Source: Hyalangium versicolor
GTDB taxonomy: Bacteria > Myxococcota > Myxococcia > Myxococcales > Myxococcaceae
NCBI RefSeq assembly: GCF_020103695.1
Contig: NZ_JAHXBF010000027.1
Location: 78,679-142,678 of the forward strand
Reading direction: 5' to 3'
Length of the DNA stretch: 64,000 nucleotides
Notes under the pieces: model-generated
Database searches by the model: none
Seen by the model: the letters and a program-made list of their open reading frames with translations, nothing else
What the model was told of the DNA's origin: nothing
Made by a program: the position numbers and the translations under genes
Part shown: one piece after another, positions 45,888-55,068 of the stretch
Numbering within the stretch: position 1 is the stretch's first letter
Layout: every line of letters starts with the position of its first letter

Positions 45888-46730
45888 GTGAACCACGTGA
45901 CTCTGAACAACGGGGTAGAGATGCCCCTCCTTGGTTTCGGCGTGTTCCAAGTGACCGACCTCGCGGAGTGCCAGCGCGCCGTCGAGGACGCGCTCGGCGT
46001 CGGCTACCGGCTCATTGACACAGCAGCCTCGTATCAGAACGAGCAAGCCGTCGGGGACGCGCTGCGCAAGAGCGGGCTCGCGCGTGCTGAGCTCTTCATC
46101 ACGACGAAGCTGTGGGCCTCGGACACCGGCTACGAGAAGACGAAGCGGGCCTTCGACCGCTCGATGAAGCTGCTCGGCCTCGACGTCCTCGACCTCTACT
46201 TGATCCACCAGCCCTACGGTGATGTGCACGGCTCCTGGCGCGCGATGCAGGAGCTTCACCGTGAAGGCCGCATCCGCGCCATCGGCGTCAGCAACTTCCA
46301 CCCCGACCGCGTGATGGACCTGATCGTCTACAACGAGGTCCCGCCTGCGGTGAACCAGATCGAGATGCACCCGTTCAACCAGCAGATCGCGACGCAGGCG
46401 TTTCTCAAGGAGAACGGCGTGCAGCCCGAGGCGTGGGCGCCCTTCGCTGAAGGGAAGCACGACATCTTCAAGAACGAGCTGCTCCGCTCCATCAGCGCGA
46501 AGCACGGCAAGAGCATCGCGCAGGTGAGCTTGCGGTGGCTCGTTCAGCGGGGCGTCGTCGTGATTCCGAAGTCTGTTCGCAAGGAGCGCATGGCGGAGAA
46601 CCTCGCGGTGTTCGACTTCGAGCTCGACGCGGCCGAGATGGAGGCGATCGTCGCGCTCGACACCAAGACCAGCAGCTTCTTCGATCACCGAGATCCGGCC
46701 ATCGTAAAGTGGCTCGGCACGCGGCGTTGA
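45888..46730 (+). CDS. Aldo/keto reductase
   Basis: A 280-aa NADPH-dependent reductase. The GTG at 45888 has AAAGGA 9 nt upstream; ATG at 45861 is also open. The catalytic tetrad is complete: D44 and Y49 (LIDTAASYQNEQAVGDAL), K74 (TTKLW) and H107 (LIHQPYG). VIPKSVRKERMAENL near the C-terminus binds the cofactor phosphate. It probably reduces an aldehyde or ketone and is likely controlled by the LysR regulator upstream. Confidence 0.92.
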   Translation: MNHVTLNNGVEMPLLGFGVFQVTDLAECQRAVEDALGVGYRLIDTAASYQNEQAVGDALRKSGLARAELFITTKLWASDTGYEKTKRAFDRSMKLLGLDVLDLYLIHQPYGDVHGSWRAMQELHREGRIRAIGVSNFHPDRVMDLIVYNEVPPAVNQIEMHPFNQQIATQAFLKENGVQPEAWAPFAEGKHDIFKNELLRSISAKHGKSIAQVSLRWLVQRGVVVIPKSVRKERMAENLAVFDFELDAAEMEAIVALDTKTSSFFDHRDPAIVKWLGTRR

Positions 46731-46790
46731 AGGTCACAAGGACGATGTGACATGACGGAACGCCCTGACGATGTTGGACGTTGCGGTTTC

Positions 46791-47209
46791 TTGATGGCGG
46801 TAGCTGGAACGTCGATACGCTGAGCGTCGACCGCCGGAGCTATTCGCTGTGGGGCAGCTCGGCCGGTGCGAGGATGGCGGCCGCCATCGGGTCGCATGGC
46901 GCCGCGCGCTTCGGCGGCGACGACGTCCCAAAGCCGGCGACGGTCATCATGGCGTACACAGGCCACTCCGACAGAGCGAAGGGTGAGCCGCCGACGTTCG
47001 TTGTCGTTGGCGAGAATGACGCCATCTCGCCTCCATCCGTCATGGCGCGGCGGGTCGCGGCGCTCCTCGCGGCTGGGACGCCAACGGAGTTTCGTCGATA
47101 TCCGAACGTCGGGCACGGCTTCGGGCCTGGGGTCGGCACAAGCGCGGAGGGATGGCTCGGACACGCTGTGCGCTTCTGGGAGCGTTTCGTGGCAACCGAG
47201 AAGAGGTGA
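46791..47209 (+). pseudogene. N-terminally truncated alpha/beta hydrolase
   Basis: The open frame begins inside the fold: SYSLWGSSAGARMAAAIG keeps the nucleophile (GSSAG), VVVGENDAISPP the Asp region and NVGHGFGPGVG the His, but the whole N-terminal half (HGGG oxyanion region) of a BD-FAE-type esterase is missing. No proper start. Remnant of a gene deleted at its 5' end. Confidence 0.7.
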
Positions 47210-47351
47210 GAACGGCGCGAACAGGCTTGCCAGCCGTGGCGTAACAGGGCCTGGCGTGATGTGTATCTTCACAGCTCATGCGCAACGTGCGTGTTTCGCC
47301 ATGCCGATGCGAGACATGGAATTTGGTCATGGAGTGGAAGGGAAACTCACC

Positions 47352-48527
47352 ATGTCGACTCGAGAACTGGGAAAGCGCGGCCTATGGCCTCGGCCATCAG
47401 CCCCACTGGGCCGCGAGAGCATCCTCCGGTGCATGGGCAGCACGGCCCTTGCTCTGATCACCGTCGCGCTCATCGCCGCCGCGTGCGCAACCCCGGCTGG
47501 AAACAATGAACCCGGGCCGCTGCTCATTCAGGAGCAAGGCAGCTTTGCAGCCGGCGGAACGGTCATCACCGCGCCCGGCACGTTTGACCCCATCAAACAA
47601 GGCAGTTACAACCCCGCGGGGCCCGACTCCGCGGGGCAGACGTTGCACGGCGATCACGTTTACGTGTCCTATGAGACCCCGGCCCATGCCAGAAAGCTCC
47701 CGCTCGTGTTCTGGCACGGCCATGGCCAGTCCGCGAAGACGTGGGAGAGCACGCCGGACGGCCGAGAGGGCTTCCAGAACATTTTCCTGCGCCGTCGCTT
47801 CCCGGTGTATTTGATCGATCAACCCCGACGTGGCCGTGCAGCACGCAGCACTCAGCCCGTGACGCTGACGGCTGCGCCTGACGAACAGCTCTGGTTTGGC
47901 ATCTTCCGCTTGGGCCTGTGGCCGGACTTCTACCCAGGCGTGCAGTTCTCGAGCGATCCAGAGGCACTCAACCAGTTCTTCCGGCAGATGGTGCCCAACA
48001 CGGGCCCCTACGACGCGGAGGTCAATACCCATGCTGTCTCCGCGCTCTTCGACCGAATCGGCCCCGGCATTCTCGTTACGCACTCACAGAGCGGTGGACC
48101 CGGCTGGCGCACGGCGATCAAGAACAGAAATGTGCGAGCCATCGTTTCGTACGAACCGGGTGCTGGCTTCGTCTTCCCGCAGGGCGAAGCACCTGAGCCG
48201 ATGACGTACGCCTCAGGCACGGCAAGAGGCGTCGAGGTGCCGCTGTCGGACTTCCTACAGCTCACGAAGATGCCGATCGTCATGTACTACGGCGACTCCA
48301 TTGCCGAGAATCCAACCACGAATCCGGGCCAGGACCAGTGGCGCGTCACGCTCGCCATGGCAAGGCAGTTCCGCGATGCGGTGAACCGCCACGGCGGCGA
48401 CGTGACTGTCGTGCACCTGCCCGAGATCGGGATTCGCGGCAATACGCACTTCCCCATGTCGGATCTCAACAATGTCCAGATCGCTGACCTTCTGTCGCGG
48501 TTTCTCACGCAGAAGGGGCTGGATTGA
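47352..48527 (+). CDS. Alpha/beta-hydrolase lipoprotein
   Basis: A 391-aa protein. Of several starts, ATG 47352 has AAGGGA upstream; a later ATG at 47433 gives a shorter signal. The lipobox is IAAAC before ATPAGNNEPGPLL. The hydrolase domain begins LPLVFWHGHGQSAKTW and continues with PGILVTHSQSGGPGW (nucleophile Ser in HSQSG) and the catalytic His in IRGNTHFPMSDLNN. Probably an envelope-anchored esterase. It lies 19 bp upstream of the cupin/CMD gene. Confidence 0.85.
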   Translation: MSTRELGKRGLWPRPSAPLGRESILRCMGSTALALITVALIAAACATPAGNNEPGPLLIQEQGSFAAGGTVITAPGTFDPIKQGSYNPAGPDSAGQTLHGDHVYVSYETPAHARKLPLVFWHGHGQSAKTWESTPDGREGFQNIFLRRRFPVYLIDQPRRGRAARSTQPVTLTAAPDEQLWFGIFRLGLWPDFYPGVQFSSDPEALNQFFRQMVPNTGPYDAEVNTHAVSALFDRIGPGILVTHSQSGGPGWRTAIKNRNVRAIVSYEPGAGFVFPQGEAPEPMTYASGTARGVEVPLSDFLQLTKMPIVMYYGDSIAENPTTNPGQDQWRVTLAMARQFRDAVNRHGGDVTVVHLPEIGIRGNTHFPMSDLNNVQIADLLSRFLTQKGLD

Positions 48528-48546
48528 ACCTCCAGGAGGAACTCCC

Positions 48547-49356
48547 ATGAACGTGTTCGCTGCGGCCGTCCTCTCTGTGCTTCTGGCTGGTTCCGCATCC
48601 TCTCAAACCATCACCATCGCTCGGCGCGGCACGCAGCCGTCGCGGCAGGGGCCGGCCGAGAACTTCACCGGAGCCGTTCGCGTCGACCCGCTGTTTCAGG
48701 CCAGCGCGCCGGCGCCGGCGTCGGGCGCGCTCGTCACGTTCGAGGCGGGCGCGAGGACCGCATGGCACAGCCACCCGCTCGGCCAGATCCTCATCGTCAC
48801 AGCCGGAACCGGGCGCGTGCAGCAGTGGGGTGGACCGGTCGATGAGATCCGGCAGGGGGATGTCGTCCGCATTCCGCCGAACGTCAAGCACTGGCATGGA
48901 GCGGCGCCGAAGACGTCGATGGCGCATATCGCCATCGTGGAACAGCTCGATGGCAAGAGCGCCGACTGGCTGGAGAAGGTCACCGAGGAGCAATACGGCA
49001 TGCCCTTGCGCGGCCAATCCGCTCCCAATGCGCTGACGCAGACCGCGCAACCGACGCGCGCCCAGAAACTGATCGGCGAGTTCTCCCCGAAGCTGGTCGA
49101 GCTGACCGACGAAGTGCTCTTCGGCGATGTGTGGACGCGCCCGCAGCTCGCGCCTCGCGACCGCAGCCTCGTGACCGTCAGCGCGCTAATCGCCATGAAC
49201 CGTCCTGAACAACTCCGCTCACACCTCGTCCTCGCCCGAGATAACGGCGTGACGCAGGAGGAACTGGTCGAGACGATCACGCACCTCGCCTTTTATACCG
49301 GCTGGCCGAATGCCATCACCGCAGTGACCGTGGCCAAAGAGGTCTTCGAGAAGTAA
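48547..49356 (+). CDS. Exported cupin - carboxymuconolactone decarboxylase fusion
   Basis: A 269-aa protein with AGGAGG 7 nt before its ATG and a signal peptide ending AGSASSQ. Residues about 50-135 form a cupin (TAWHSHPLGQILIVTAG, QGDVVRIPPNVKHWHGAAP), with all His ligands. Residues about 165-265 form a carboxymuconolactone-decarboxylase-type helical domain (LFGDVWTRPQLAPRDRSLVT, NGVTQEELVETITHLAFYTG) without the CxxC of AhpD peroxidases. Fusions of this kind are frequent near LysR and aldo/keto reductase genes. Substrate unknown. Confidence 0.9.
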   Translation: MNVFAAAVLSVLLAGSASSQTITIARRGTQPSRQGPAENFTGAVRVDPLFQASAPAPASGALVTFEAGARTAWHSHPLGQILIVTAGTGRVQQWGGPVDEIRQGDVVRIPPNVKHWHGAAPKTSMAHIAIVEQLDGKSADWLEKVTEEQYGMPLRGQSAPNALTQTAQPTRAQKLIGEFSPKLVELTDEVLFGDVWTRPQLAPRDRSLVTVSALIAMNRPEQLRSHLVLARDNGVTQEELVETITHLAFYTGWPNAITAVTVAKEVFEK

Positions 49357-49407
49357 TCAACTAACACGGGCCGCAGCAAACCCTTCTTTCCTTGAGGCAA
49401 TAACACC

Positions 49408-50808
49408 ATGACTGGAAGACACTTCTCCCTCCGACTTGGGCTCGTCGCAGCGCTCTGCGCCTCTGCCCTCCTGGCTTGTTCAGACCCGTCCCCCACCGAG
49501 AGAGATGCCGGCGTCGAAATGGATGCCGGGAGTCAGACCGATGCCGGAGATCAAAACCCAACGAGTGACGCCGGTGTGGCCGACGGCGGCGGGAGTTCCG
49601 ATGCCGGCACTTCCGATGCCGGGACTTCTCTCACGAACAGCTGCCTGGGGCCTGCGAGCGCCACCGTGGCCAATGCGAGGTTGCCAGCGGGGTACTGTGC
49701 ATGGACCTGGGCGACCATTGCCAATCCCCGAGGGTTGATCGTCGCTCCGAACGGAGACGTTCTGGTGGTCGAGCGCACCGCGGCTCGAATCACCGCGCTC
49801 TACGATTCGAACGGTGACGGCGTTTCGGATTCGTCCGAACGGGCGACGCTGGCCGAGGCCACTGGGCTCAACCATGGCATCACCCTGCACGGCGGGTACC
49901 TCTACGCCTCTTCCACGACGAGCGTCCTGCGGTGGCCTTTCGCCACCGGAACGAGATCAGCGCTGAGCGGCCAGGAAGTAGTGGTGACCGGCATCCCTAC
50001 GGGCGGCCATGTCACCCGGACGCTCATCTTCGACGCTGAAGGCCGCCTCTACGTGAGCGTCGGTTCAGGCTCGAACGTGGACACCAATTCAGCGCGCTCT
50101 CGCATTCGCCGCTTCACGCCAGCCCAGGTTCAGGCGGGCAACGTGGCTTTCACGGACGGAGAGGTGTTTGCCGATGGCCTTCGGAACGAAGTGGGCCTGC
50201 GTTTCGACAGCCAGGGCCGGCTGTGGGGTGTGGAAAATGGGCGAGACAATCTCAACCGTGCCGACCTCGGGGGCGACATTCACACCGACAATCCCGCTGA
50301 AGAGCTGAACCTCTTCGCCGAAGCCGGGCGGTTCTATGGCTACCCCTATTGCTTCAGTGAGTTTCTGCTTCCGTCGGGTGTGGGAATGGGCCCGAAGACG
50401 CAGTGGGCAGATCCGGGCTTCATGAGTGATGGCACGCACTCCGATGCGTGGTGCCGCGACGTCAACAATGTGGTGCCTCCGCTGCTGGCGATGCCCGCTC
50501 ACGTTGCGCCGCTCGACATCGTCTTCTACGACGGCGCGTCCTTCCCGCCCGAGGTGGTCGACGACGCCTTCGTCAGCTTCCACGGTTCCTGGAATCGACA
50601 GCCCGCCCAGGGCTACGAGGTGGTGCGGGTGGTGTTCGAGAACGGGTTGCCGGTTCGCTACGAGCCGTTCTTCGAGTTCGACAGCGCCAGCGACACAGCA
50701 GCCAGCTGGCCTCATCGGCCGGTGGGGTTGGGTGTGGGCCCCCATGGGGAGTTGTTTGTGAGCAGCGACGCGTCAGGTCAAATCATCGCAATTGGCTACC
50801 AGCGATAA
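49408..50808 (+). CDS. PQQ-dependent sugar dehydrogenase-type lipoprotein
   Basis: A 466-aa lipoprotein (signal ending LLACS) with an Asp-Ala-Gly-rich linker (repeats of SDAGTSDAG) and a six-bladed beta-propeller of the soluble glucose/sorbosone dehydrogenase family: NPRGLIVAPNGDVLVVERTA, GLNHGITLHGGYLYASS, DAEGRLYVSVGSGSNVD, NEVGLRFDSQGRLWGVENGR, FVSFHGSWNRQP. The conserved His and Arg of the active site are visible in these segments. It would oxidise a sugar in the periplasm or at the surface. Confidence 0.88.
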   Translation: MTGRHFSLRLGLVAALCASALLACSDPSPTERDAGVEMDAGSQTDAGDQNPTSDAGVADGGGSSDAGTSDAGTSLTNSCLGPASATVANARLPAGYCAWTWATIANPRGLIVAPNGDVLVVERTAARITALYDSNGDGVSDSSERATLAEATGLNHGITLHGGYLYASSTTSVLRWPFATGTRSALSGQEVVVTGIPTGGHVTRTLIFDAEGRLYVSVGSGSNVDTNSARSRIRRFTPAQVQAGNVAFTDGEVFADGLRNEVGLRFDSQGRLWGVENGRDNLNRADLGGDIHTDNPAEELNLFAEAGRFYGYPYCFSEFLLPSGVGMGPKTQWADPGFMSDGTHSDAWCRDVNNVVPPLLAMPAHVAPLDIVFYDGASFPPEVVDDAFVSFHGSWNRQPAQGYEVVRVVFENGLPVRYEPFFEFDSASDTAASWPHRPVGLGVGPHGELFVSSDASGQIIAIGYQR

Positions 50809-50901
50809 CCAGACGCCCCGCGCTCAATTCATGCGCACGTATGGAATCCAGGAGTACCACCGAGGAGCAGGCGTCGTAGGACGATGAAGGGAGCAACACA
50901 T

Positions 50902-51351
50902 ATGCGTTGGAAGAGGAATCAACCAGAACGTCCCGGCACGACAGGAAGCAGCCGGCGTGACCTTCTCAAGGGTGCGGTGGCGATGGGCGCAACTCCGCTC
51001 GTGGCTGGGCTCGCAGGTTGCGCGGGGACGAGCACCAGTGCCCCTCCTCAGGAGCTGATGGTGCCATGGAGCCCGCTGGGGGTCGGTTTCCTCGCTGGCG
51101 CCATCGACGCGAGTACACGGTTCGCCCCCGGTGACATTCGCGGCGCTGAGTCTCGATTCTCGCCAGAGGACCTGCCCCACAACCTGGCGCTCGTGGAGCT
51201 GGTGAAGAGCGGTCGCCGCGATCGAAATCCAGGGGCAGCGTCTGCCAGATGCGGTGCTGGCCTTGTCGGGCGTGGAAGCGCCGCCGAAGCCATAGGGGCT
51301 ACAACGATGACTCTCAAGTGGAGACGATCCGTGGAAAGCGCGGGATTTTGA
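50902..51351 (+). pseudogene. Internally deleted Tat-signal aldo/keto reductase
   Basis: The start with GGGAG 8 nt upstream encodes a twin-arginine signal (SSRRDLLKGAVAMGATPLV) that runs directly into VPWSPLGVGFLAGAIDAS and FSPEDLPHNLALVELV, which belongs to the last third of aldo/keto reductases. The first two thirds of the barrel, including the catalytic tetrad, are missing, and homology ends again near 51210. A joined fragment of a once complete gene. Confidence 0.75.
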
Positions 51352-51528
51352 TCGTGGCGGGCGTGAGCGTCCGGGCCACTGTGTGGCCGCAGGTTCTTGC
51401 CAGTTCGAGGTGTTACGTCGTCCGACGACCCGCGGTCGCGCGGATCGTTGGCCCGCGATCGGGCCGTTGCCACCGTCGGTGGTGACGGCGGAGGTGTTGC
51501 CGCGCGACTCCTGCCAGATCTGCCTGCC
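51352..51528. other. Non-coding stretch after the reductase remnant
   Basis: No recognisable protein in any frame and no clear structure. It separates the reductase remnant from the repeated promoter segment at 51529. Confidence 0.3.
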
Positions 51529-51606
51529 CATGCGGTGCGGACACGGGTGGGGGAAGGTAATGCCCCGAAGCATGAAGTCTGCCATTCCCTGTTCCCCTGG
51601 GACTGG
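51529..51606 (-). repeat. Copy of the 36117-36194 promoter segment
   Basis: 78 bp aligned without gaps to 36117-36194, 64 identities. It includes TGGCAGACTTCATGCT (51569-51584, minus), a sigma-54-type core with one change at -22, and the leader that precedes the start codon in the other copy. Here no ATG or gene follows, so it is an orphan promoter remnant. Confidence 0.7.
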
Positions 51607-51709
51607 CAGGAGCTGCGGGGGCGGCTCTCCGTGGCGAGCGCCGGACCGGGCCAGGGCGCCACCTTCACCCTCGAGCTTCCCCTCCCAGAGCGAGGAGTCG
51701 GGACGCTAG
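51607..51709 (+). pseudogene. Histidine-kinase C-terminus fragment
   Basis: Encodes QELRGRLSVASAGPGQGATF and LELPLPERG, nearly identical to the last 34 residues of the kinase at 42337-43896 (from 43795). No start, no other kinase part. It abuts the promoter repeat exactly at 51606/51607, so the junction records a recombination or duplication. Confidence 0.75.
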
Positions 51710-51774
51710 GCAGGTCGCCAGAAGTTCTCTGACAACTCGCGCAACTCTCGGAGAACCGTAGGCCCTGACGCGGC

Positions 51775-51821
51775 GGCAAGTTCTTGCCGCTCGGCAAACA
51801 TCGTCGGCAACTTCTTGCCGA
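51775..51821. promoter_or_regulatory. Two CGGCAAnTTCTTGCCG palindromes, candidate enhancer sites
   Basis: CGGCAAGTTCTTGCCG (51775-51790) and CGGCAACTTCTTGCCG (51806-51821) differ at one base, are each palindromic and are centred 31 bp apart (three helical turns). An extra half-site CGGCAA lies between them. They sit about 80-115 bp upstream of the start predicted from the promoter at 51872, the standard place for dimers of a sigma-54 activator. Confidence 0.65.
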
Positions 51822-51871
51822 GAGTGCCCCGTGAAGAGGTCCAGGCAGGCGGGATGAGCTGGGTGGGCTCG

Positions 51872-51887
51872 TGGCACGCCCTGTGCT
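51872..51887 (+). promoter_or_regulatory. Sigma-54-type promoter TGGCACGCCCTGTGCT
   Basis: The -24 half TGGCACG is a perfect match and GC follows at N10; the -12 half is GTGCT rather than TTGCT. The predicted start near 51898 leaves about 57 nt to the ATG at 51955. Confidence 0.6.
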
Positions 51888-51954
51888 CAACCGAGAAGTC
51901 GGCCAGCACGCTCCCCAGCGGCAGCCAGCTCCTCGGTTTACGGGAGGTATCTCC

Positions 51955-54939
51955 ATGACATGCAGACTTCGACTTCCATTCCTGACTCTGAGTGCTCTCC
52001 TGATGCTATCAGCAGCGTGCAGCGAGTCCTCGTCCGCGGAACCCGAGAAGGTTCTCGATCCCCAAGGCTCGCTGCCTCCCGAGGTAGCGCGAGTCATCCA
52101 GTCGTCCCTCGCGGGAACGAATGTCTCCTCCTCCATCCGGGTCAATCCCTCTCCGGTGTGGGGCGAAACCCAGCAGCACCCCGCGGTCGCCCAGGGCCTG
52201 GGGGTCTATCTCGTCGTCTGGGAGGTGAACTCCTCCGCCGCGGGCTCCTCGCCGGACATCGTAGGCCTCCGTGTCCGGGCCTCGGATGGAGTGGTGCTCG
52301 ACTCCAGCCCGCTGCCCATCGCCACGGGCTCCTACTCACAGACCGAGCCCGCCGTGGCCTTCGATGGCACCTACTTCACGGTCCTGTGGACGGAGGACCG
52401 GGGAGTGCCCGCCATCTATGGCACGCGGGTGAGGGCCTCGGATGGAACGCGAGTCGACTCCACGGCCTTCCCTGTCAGCCACCCCCTCGACACCGGCCCT
52501 CAGCAGCGCGGGCAGACCCATCCGACCCTGGCCTGCGATGGGAAGAACTGCCTGGTGAGCTGGTACGACACCTGGACCTACTCCGATGGGAGCGGGCTGC
52601 ACTTCGTTGAGGTGGCGTTCCTGCGCTCCTCGGATGCGACGCTCGTGGATTCTGGCCTCCGCGTCCTCTCCACGTCCGCCTCGGCTCCTCCCCGGGTCAC
52701 CTTCGGGAGCGGCTACTACTTGGTGTCGTGGGTGGAAGGCACGACGCTCAAGGTGAACCCGTTCGACGCGCGCACGACGGGCTACCCGAGCCCCGTCACC
52801 GTGACGACCACCGCCGATGCGCAGACTCCCGCCGTCGCCGGCCAGGGTGGTGAGTTCCTGGTGACGTGGCTGGAGGGGGGCAACATCCTGGCGCGGCGAG
52901 TGAAGGCCGACACCGGGGCCGTGCTGGGCTCCGCGAACACCCTGGTGGGCACGAGCGCCATGGCGCCTCCCGAGGTGACGGCGGACGGAGTGGACTACCG
53001 TGTCCTGTGGAACAGCATGCGCGACGGATACCCCCACGCGCTCAGCACGCGCGTCTCCGCGCTGGCCATGGTCGGCGCCAATGCGGAGCTCGACGTGGGC
53101 TATGCCTGGCCGAACCGCGGAGACCTCGCCGCGGCGGCCTCGGGCCTCTACCTGACCGCCTCCGTCCTGGACGAGGCGGACGGCGGACCCCGCGTGAACC
53201 TCAGGCTGGTGACGGAGGGGCAGGTGCACATCTCTCCGGAGCGCACGGCGGACCCCCTTCGGACGATGTACGCCCCGCATTACACGCCGACGATTGGCAC
53301 GGGCAATGGCATCAACCTGGTGCTCTGGACCCAGCCTGGAGCCGGCTTTGCCCTGCGCGGTGTCCGCGTCCGGGCTTCGGATGGCCAGGTGCTGGACTCC
53401 GCTCCCATCACGTTCGACACCACCAACCTCAACCTGGATCCGGTCGTGGCTTTCGACGGCCAGAACTTCCTGGTCGCCTGGGTACGGCTCGCCGCGGCTC
53501 CCGTCATCTACGGGACCCGCGTGCGGGCTTCGGATGGCGCGGTGCTCGATGCCTCACCCATCCTCCTCAGCCGCCTGCCCGCTGGGACACCCGTGAGCCA
53601 ACTGAACTCACCTTCCGTGGCCTACGGCAACGATATCTTCATGATCACCTGGGACGGCCCGATCAACACCAACGGCTCGGTGGTCAGTGGAGTGCAGGGG
53701 ATTCGGATGCACCGGTATTACGGGACTGAATCGCAGAGCTTCCTCATCGCCCAGGGTGGCAAGGACAGCCGTGTGGCGTTCTCGGGCGACAAGTTCCTGG
53801 TGACGTGGGAGAGGAACCAGAACATTGAGGCCGCCCGCATCGGCCTCGGCGGGGGAGTGATGGACAACCCGGTCATCTCCCTGGCTGCAAGCTCGGGCAA
53901 TGAGCGCTCCCCGGCCGCTGCGGGCCTGGGAGGCAACTTCCTTGTGACGTGGGTGGGCGCGGACAACAACCTGTGGGCCCGGGCGGTGAGTGGGTCGGAT
54001 GGCTCGCGGCTGGGCACGGGAGACCTCGCGGTGGGCACCGCGCCCCTGACGGGCCCCGAGATCACCTCCGATGGGAGGGACTACTGGATTGGCTGGCAGA
54101 GTACCCGCAGCGGGCTGCACCAGATGATCGGCACCCGCGTGTCCGCCCTGGGCACCCTGGAGGCTGACCTGCCGCTGTCCTATGTGGACCCCGCCACCAG
54201 CCAGTCCATGAACTCCACGCAGCCCCAGTTTGGAATCGCCGCGCTGTCCCCGGGCGTCTTCGCGGTCGCCTACCTCCAGCAGGATCTGTCGATGGGCTAC
54301 GCCACCACCGGGTACCGGCTCGTGACCGCGAACCCCTCGACCGCGGATGCTCTCGTCAGCGAGGTCCGTGCGAACCGGGCGGGCTGCGTCTACGCGATCC
54401 AGGCCAGATCGTACATGGATCCCAATCCCTATCCGCATATCTCCTATCGGTTCTCTGCCTCGGTGTGGCCGGATGCTTCCGGTACTTGCACGGCGACGCC
54501 GTCGACCAACGCACTCGGCGCGTCGGAATCCCTGCCAGGTTTCTCCATCGTGGCGAACGAAGCGGGGATCGCGGTGGGCTATTCTGAAAGCTACACCTAC
54601 AAGGCCATTGGAACCCTTTCCAATGGCTTCGTGGCCCTGCTGGATCCCCAGACTGCGGGCGTCGCGAGGCGGTACCAGTTTCATGGCGGCTGGCTGCCCG
54701 CGGATTGCACGGCTGGCGGCCCTGGCTCTGCCAGAGTGGGGCAGCTCTCCTTCGTGAGCCCCGCGACGCTGGTCGTTGAGGGCTCTCTGGGGGGCAACAC
54801 GATCAACCTGTGGACGGGGAACCCGGCGTTCGACATCTACACAGGGTGCGACGGGATCTCGTCCGCGGGCAGCGCTTTCACCGCGACGCTTCCCGGCTTC
54901 TTCACCACCCCCGAGGCACCTTCCATCGTCATGCACTGA
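51955..54939 (+). CDS. Large propeller-repeat lipoprotein
   Basis: A 994-aa lipoprotein. GGGAGG 7 nt upstream supports the ATG at 51955, giving a signal peptide ending LSAAC. The body consists of two sets of beta-propeller-like repeats of about 50 residues, with unit features GTRVRASDGxVLDxSP and PAVAFDGxxFxVxW (for example GLRVRASDGVVLDSSPLPIA and GTRVRASDGAVLDASPILL). The C-terminal 170 residues are a separate beta-rich domain with several Cys. No enzyme motif; surface binding or scaffold role is likely. Its own sigma-54-type promoter suggests expression under a specific condition. Confidence 0.85.
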   Translation: MTCRLRLPFLTLSALLMLSAACSESSSAEPEKVLDPQGSLPPEVARVIQSSLAGTNVSSSIRVNPSPVWGETQQHPAVAQGLGVYLVVWEVNSSAAGSSPDIVGLRVRASDGVVLDSSPLPIATGSYSQTEPAVAFDGTYFTVLWTEDRGVPAIYGTRVRASDGTRVDSTAFPVSHPLDTGPQQRGQTHPTLACDGKNCLVSWYDTWTYSDGSGLHFVEVAFLRSSDATLVDSGLRVLSTSASAPPRVTFGSGYYLVSWVEGTTLKVNPFDARTTGYPSPVTVTTTADAQTPAVAGQGGEFLVTWLEGGNILARRVKADTGAVLGSANTLVGTSAMAPPEVTADGVDYRVLWNSMRDGYPHALSTRVSALAMVGANAELDVGYAWPNRGDLAAAASGLYLTASVLDEADGGPRVNLRLVTEGQVHISPERTADPLRTMYAPHYTPTIGTGNGINLVLWTQPGAGFALRGVRVRASDGQVLDSAPITFDTTNLNLDPVVAFDGQNFLVAWVRLAAAPVIYGTRVRASDGAVLDASPILLSRLPAGTPVSQLNSPSVAYGNDIFMITWDGPINTNGSVVSGVQGIRMHRYYGTESQSFLIAQGGKDSRVAFSGDKFLVTWERNQNIEAARIGLGGGVMDNPVISLAASSGNERSPAAAGLGGNFLVTWVGADNNLWARAVSGSDGSRLGTGDLAVGTAPLTGPEITSDGRDYWIGWQSTRSGLHQMIGTRVSALGTLEADLPLSYVDPATSQSMNSTQPQFGIAALSPGVFAVAYLQQDLSMGYATTGYRLVTANPSTADALVSEVRANRAGCVYAIQARSYMDPNPYPHISYRFSASVWPDASGTCTATPSTNALGASESLPGFSIVANEAGIAVGYSESYTYKAIGTLSNGFVALLDPQTAGVARRYQFHGGWLPADCTAGGPGSARVGQLSFVSPATLVVEGSLGGNTINLWTGNPAFDIYTGCDGISSAGSAFTATLPGFFTTPEAPSIVMH

Positions 54940-54965
54940 GTGGGTGAAGCCCCAGCGGTTGTCCT

Positions 54966-54996
54966 CCCCCGCGCGTGCTTACTCGGCGCGCGGGGG
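54966..54996. terminator. Strong hairpin between converging genes
   Basis: CCCCCGCGCG (54966-54975) and its exact complement (54987-54996) with an 11-nt loop lie just after the lipoprotein gene and before the converging gene at 55069. No U-run, but stability is very high. Confidence 0.55.
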
Positions 54997-55068
54997 CGCT
55001 TCATGGAAGGAGGGACAGGGGCACTGCCGGCCCGCCCCTGAGCCGACGGGCCCAACACGGAGCGCGCG

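Noticed and set aside
50824..51585. Minus-strand ORF of 253 codons
   Set aside because: Runs through the promoter repeat and opposite the reductase remnant; product has no coherent domain.
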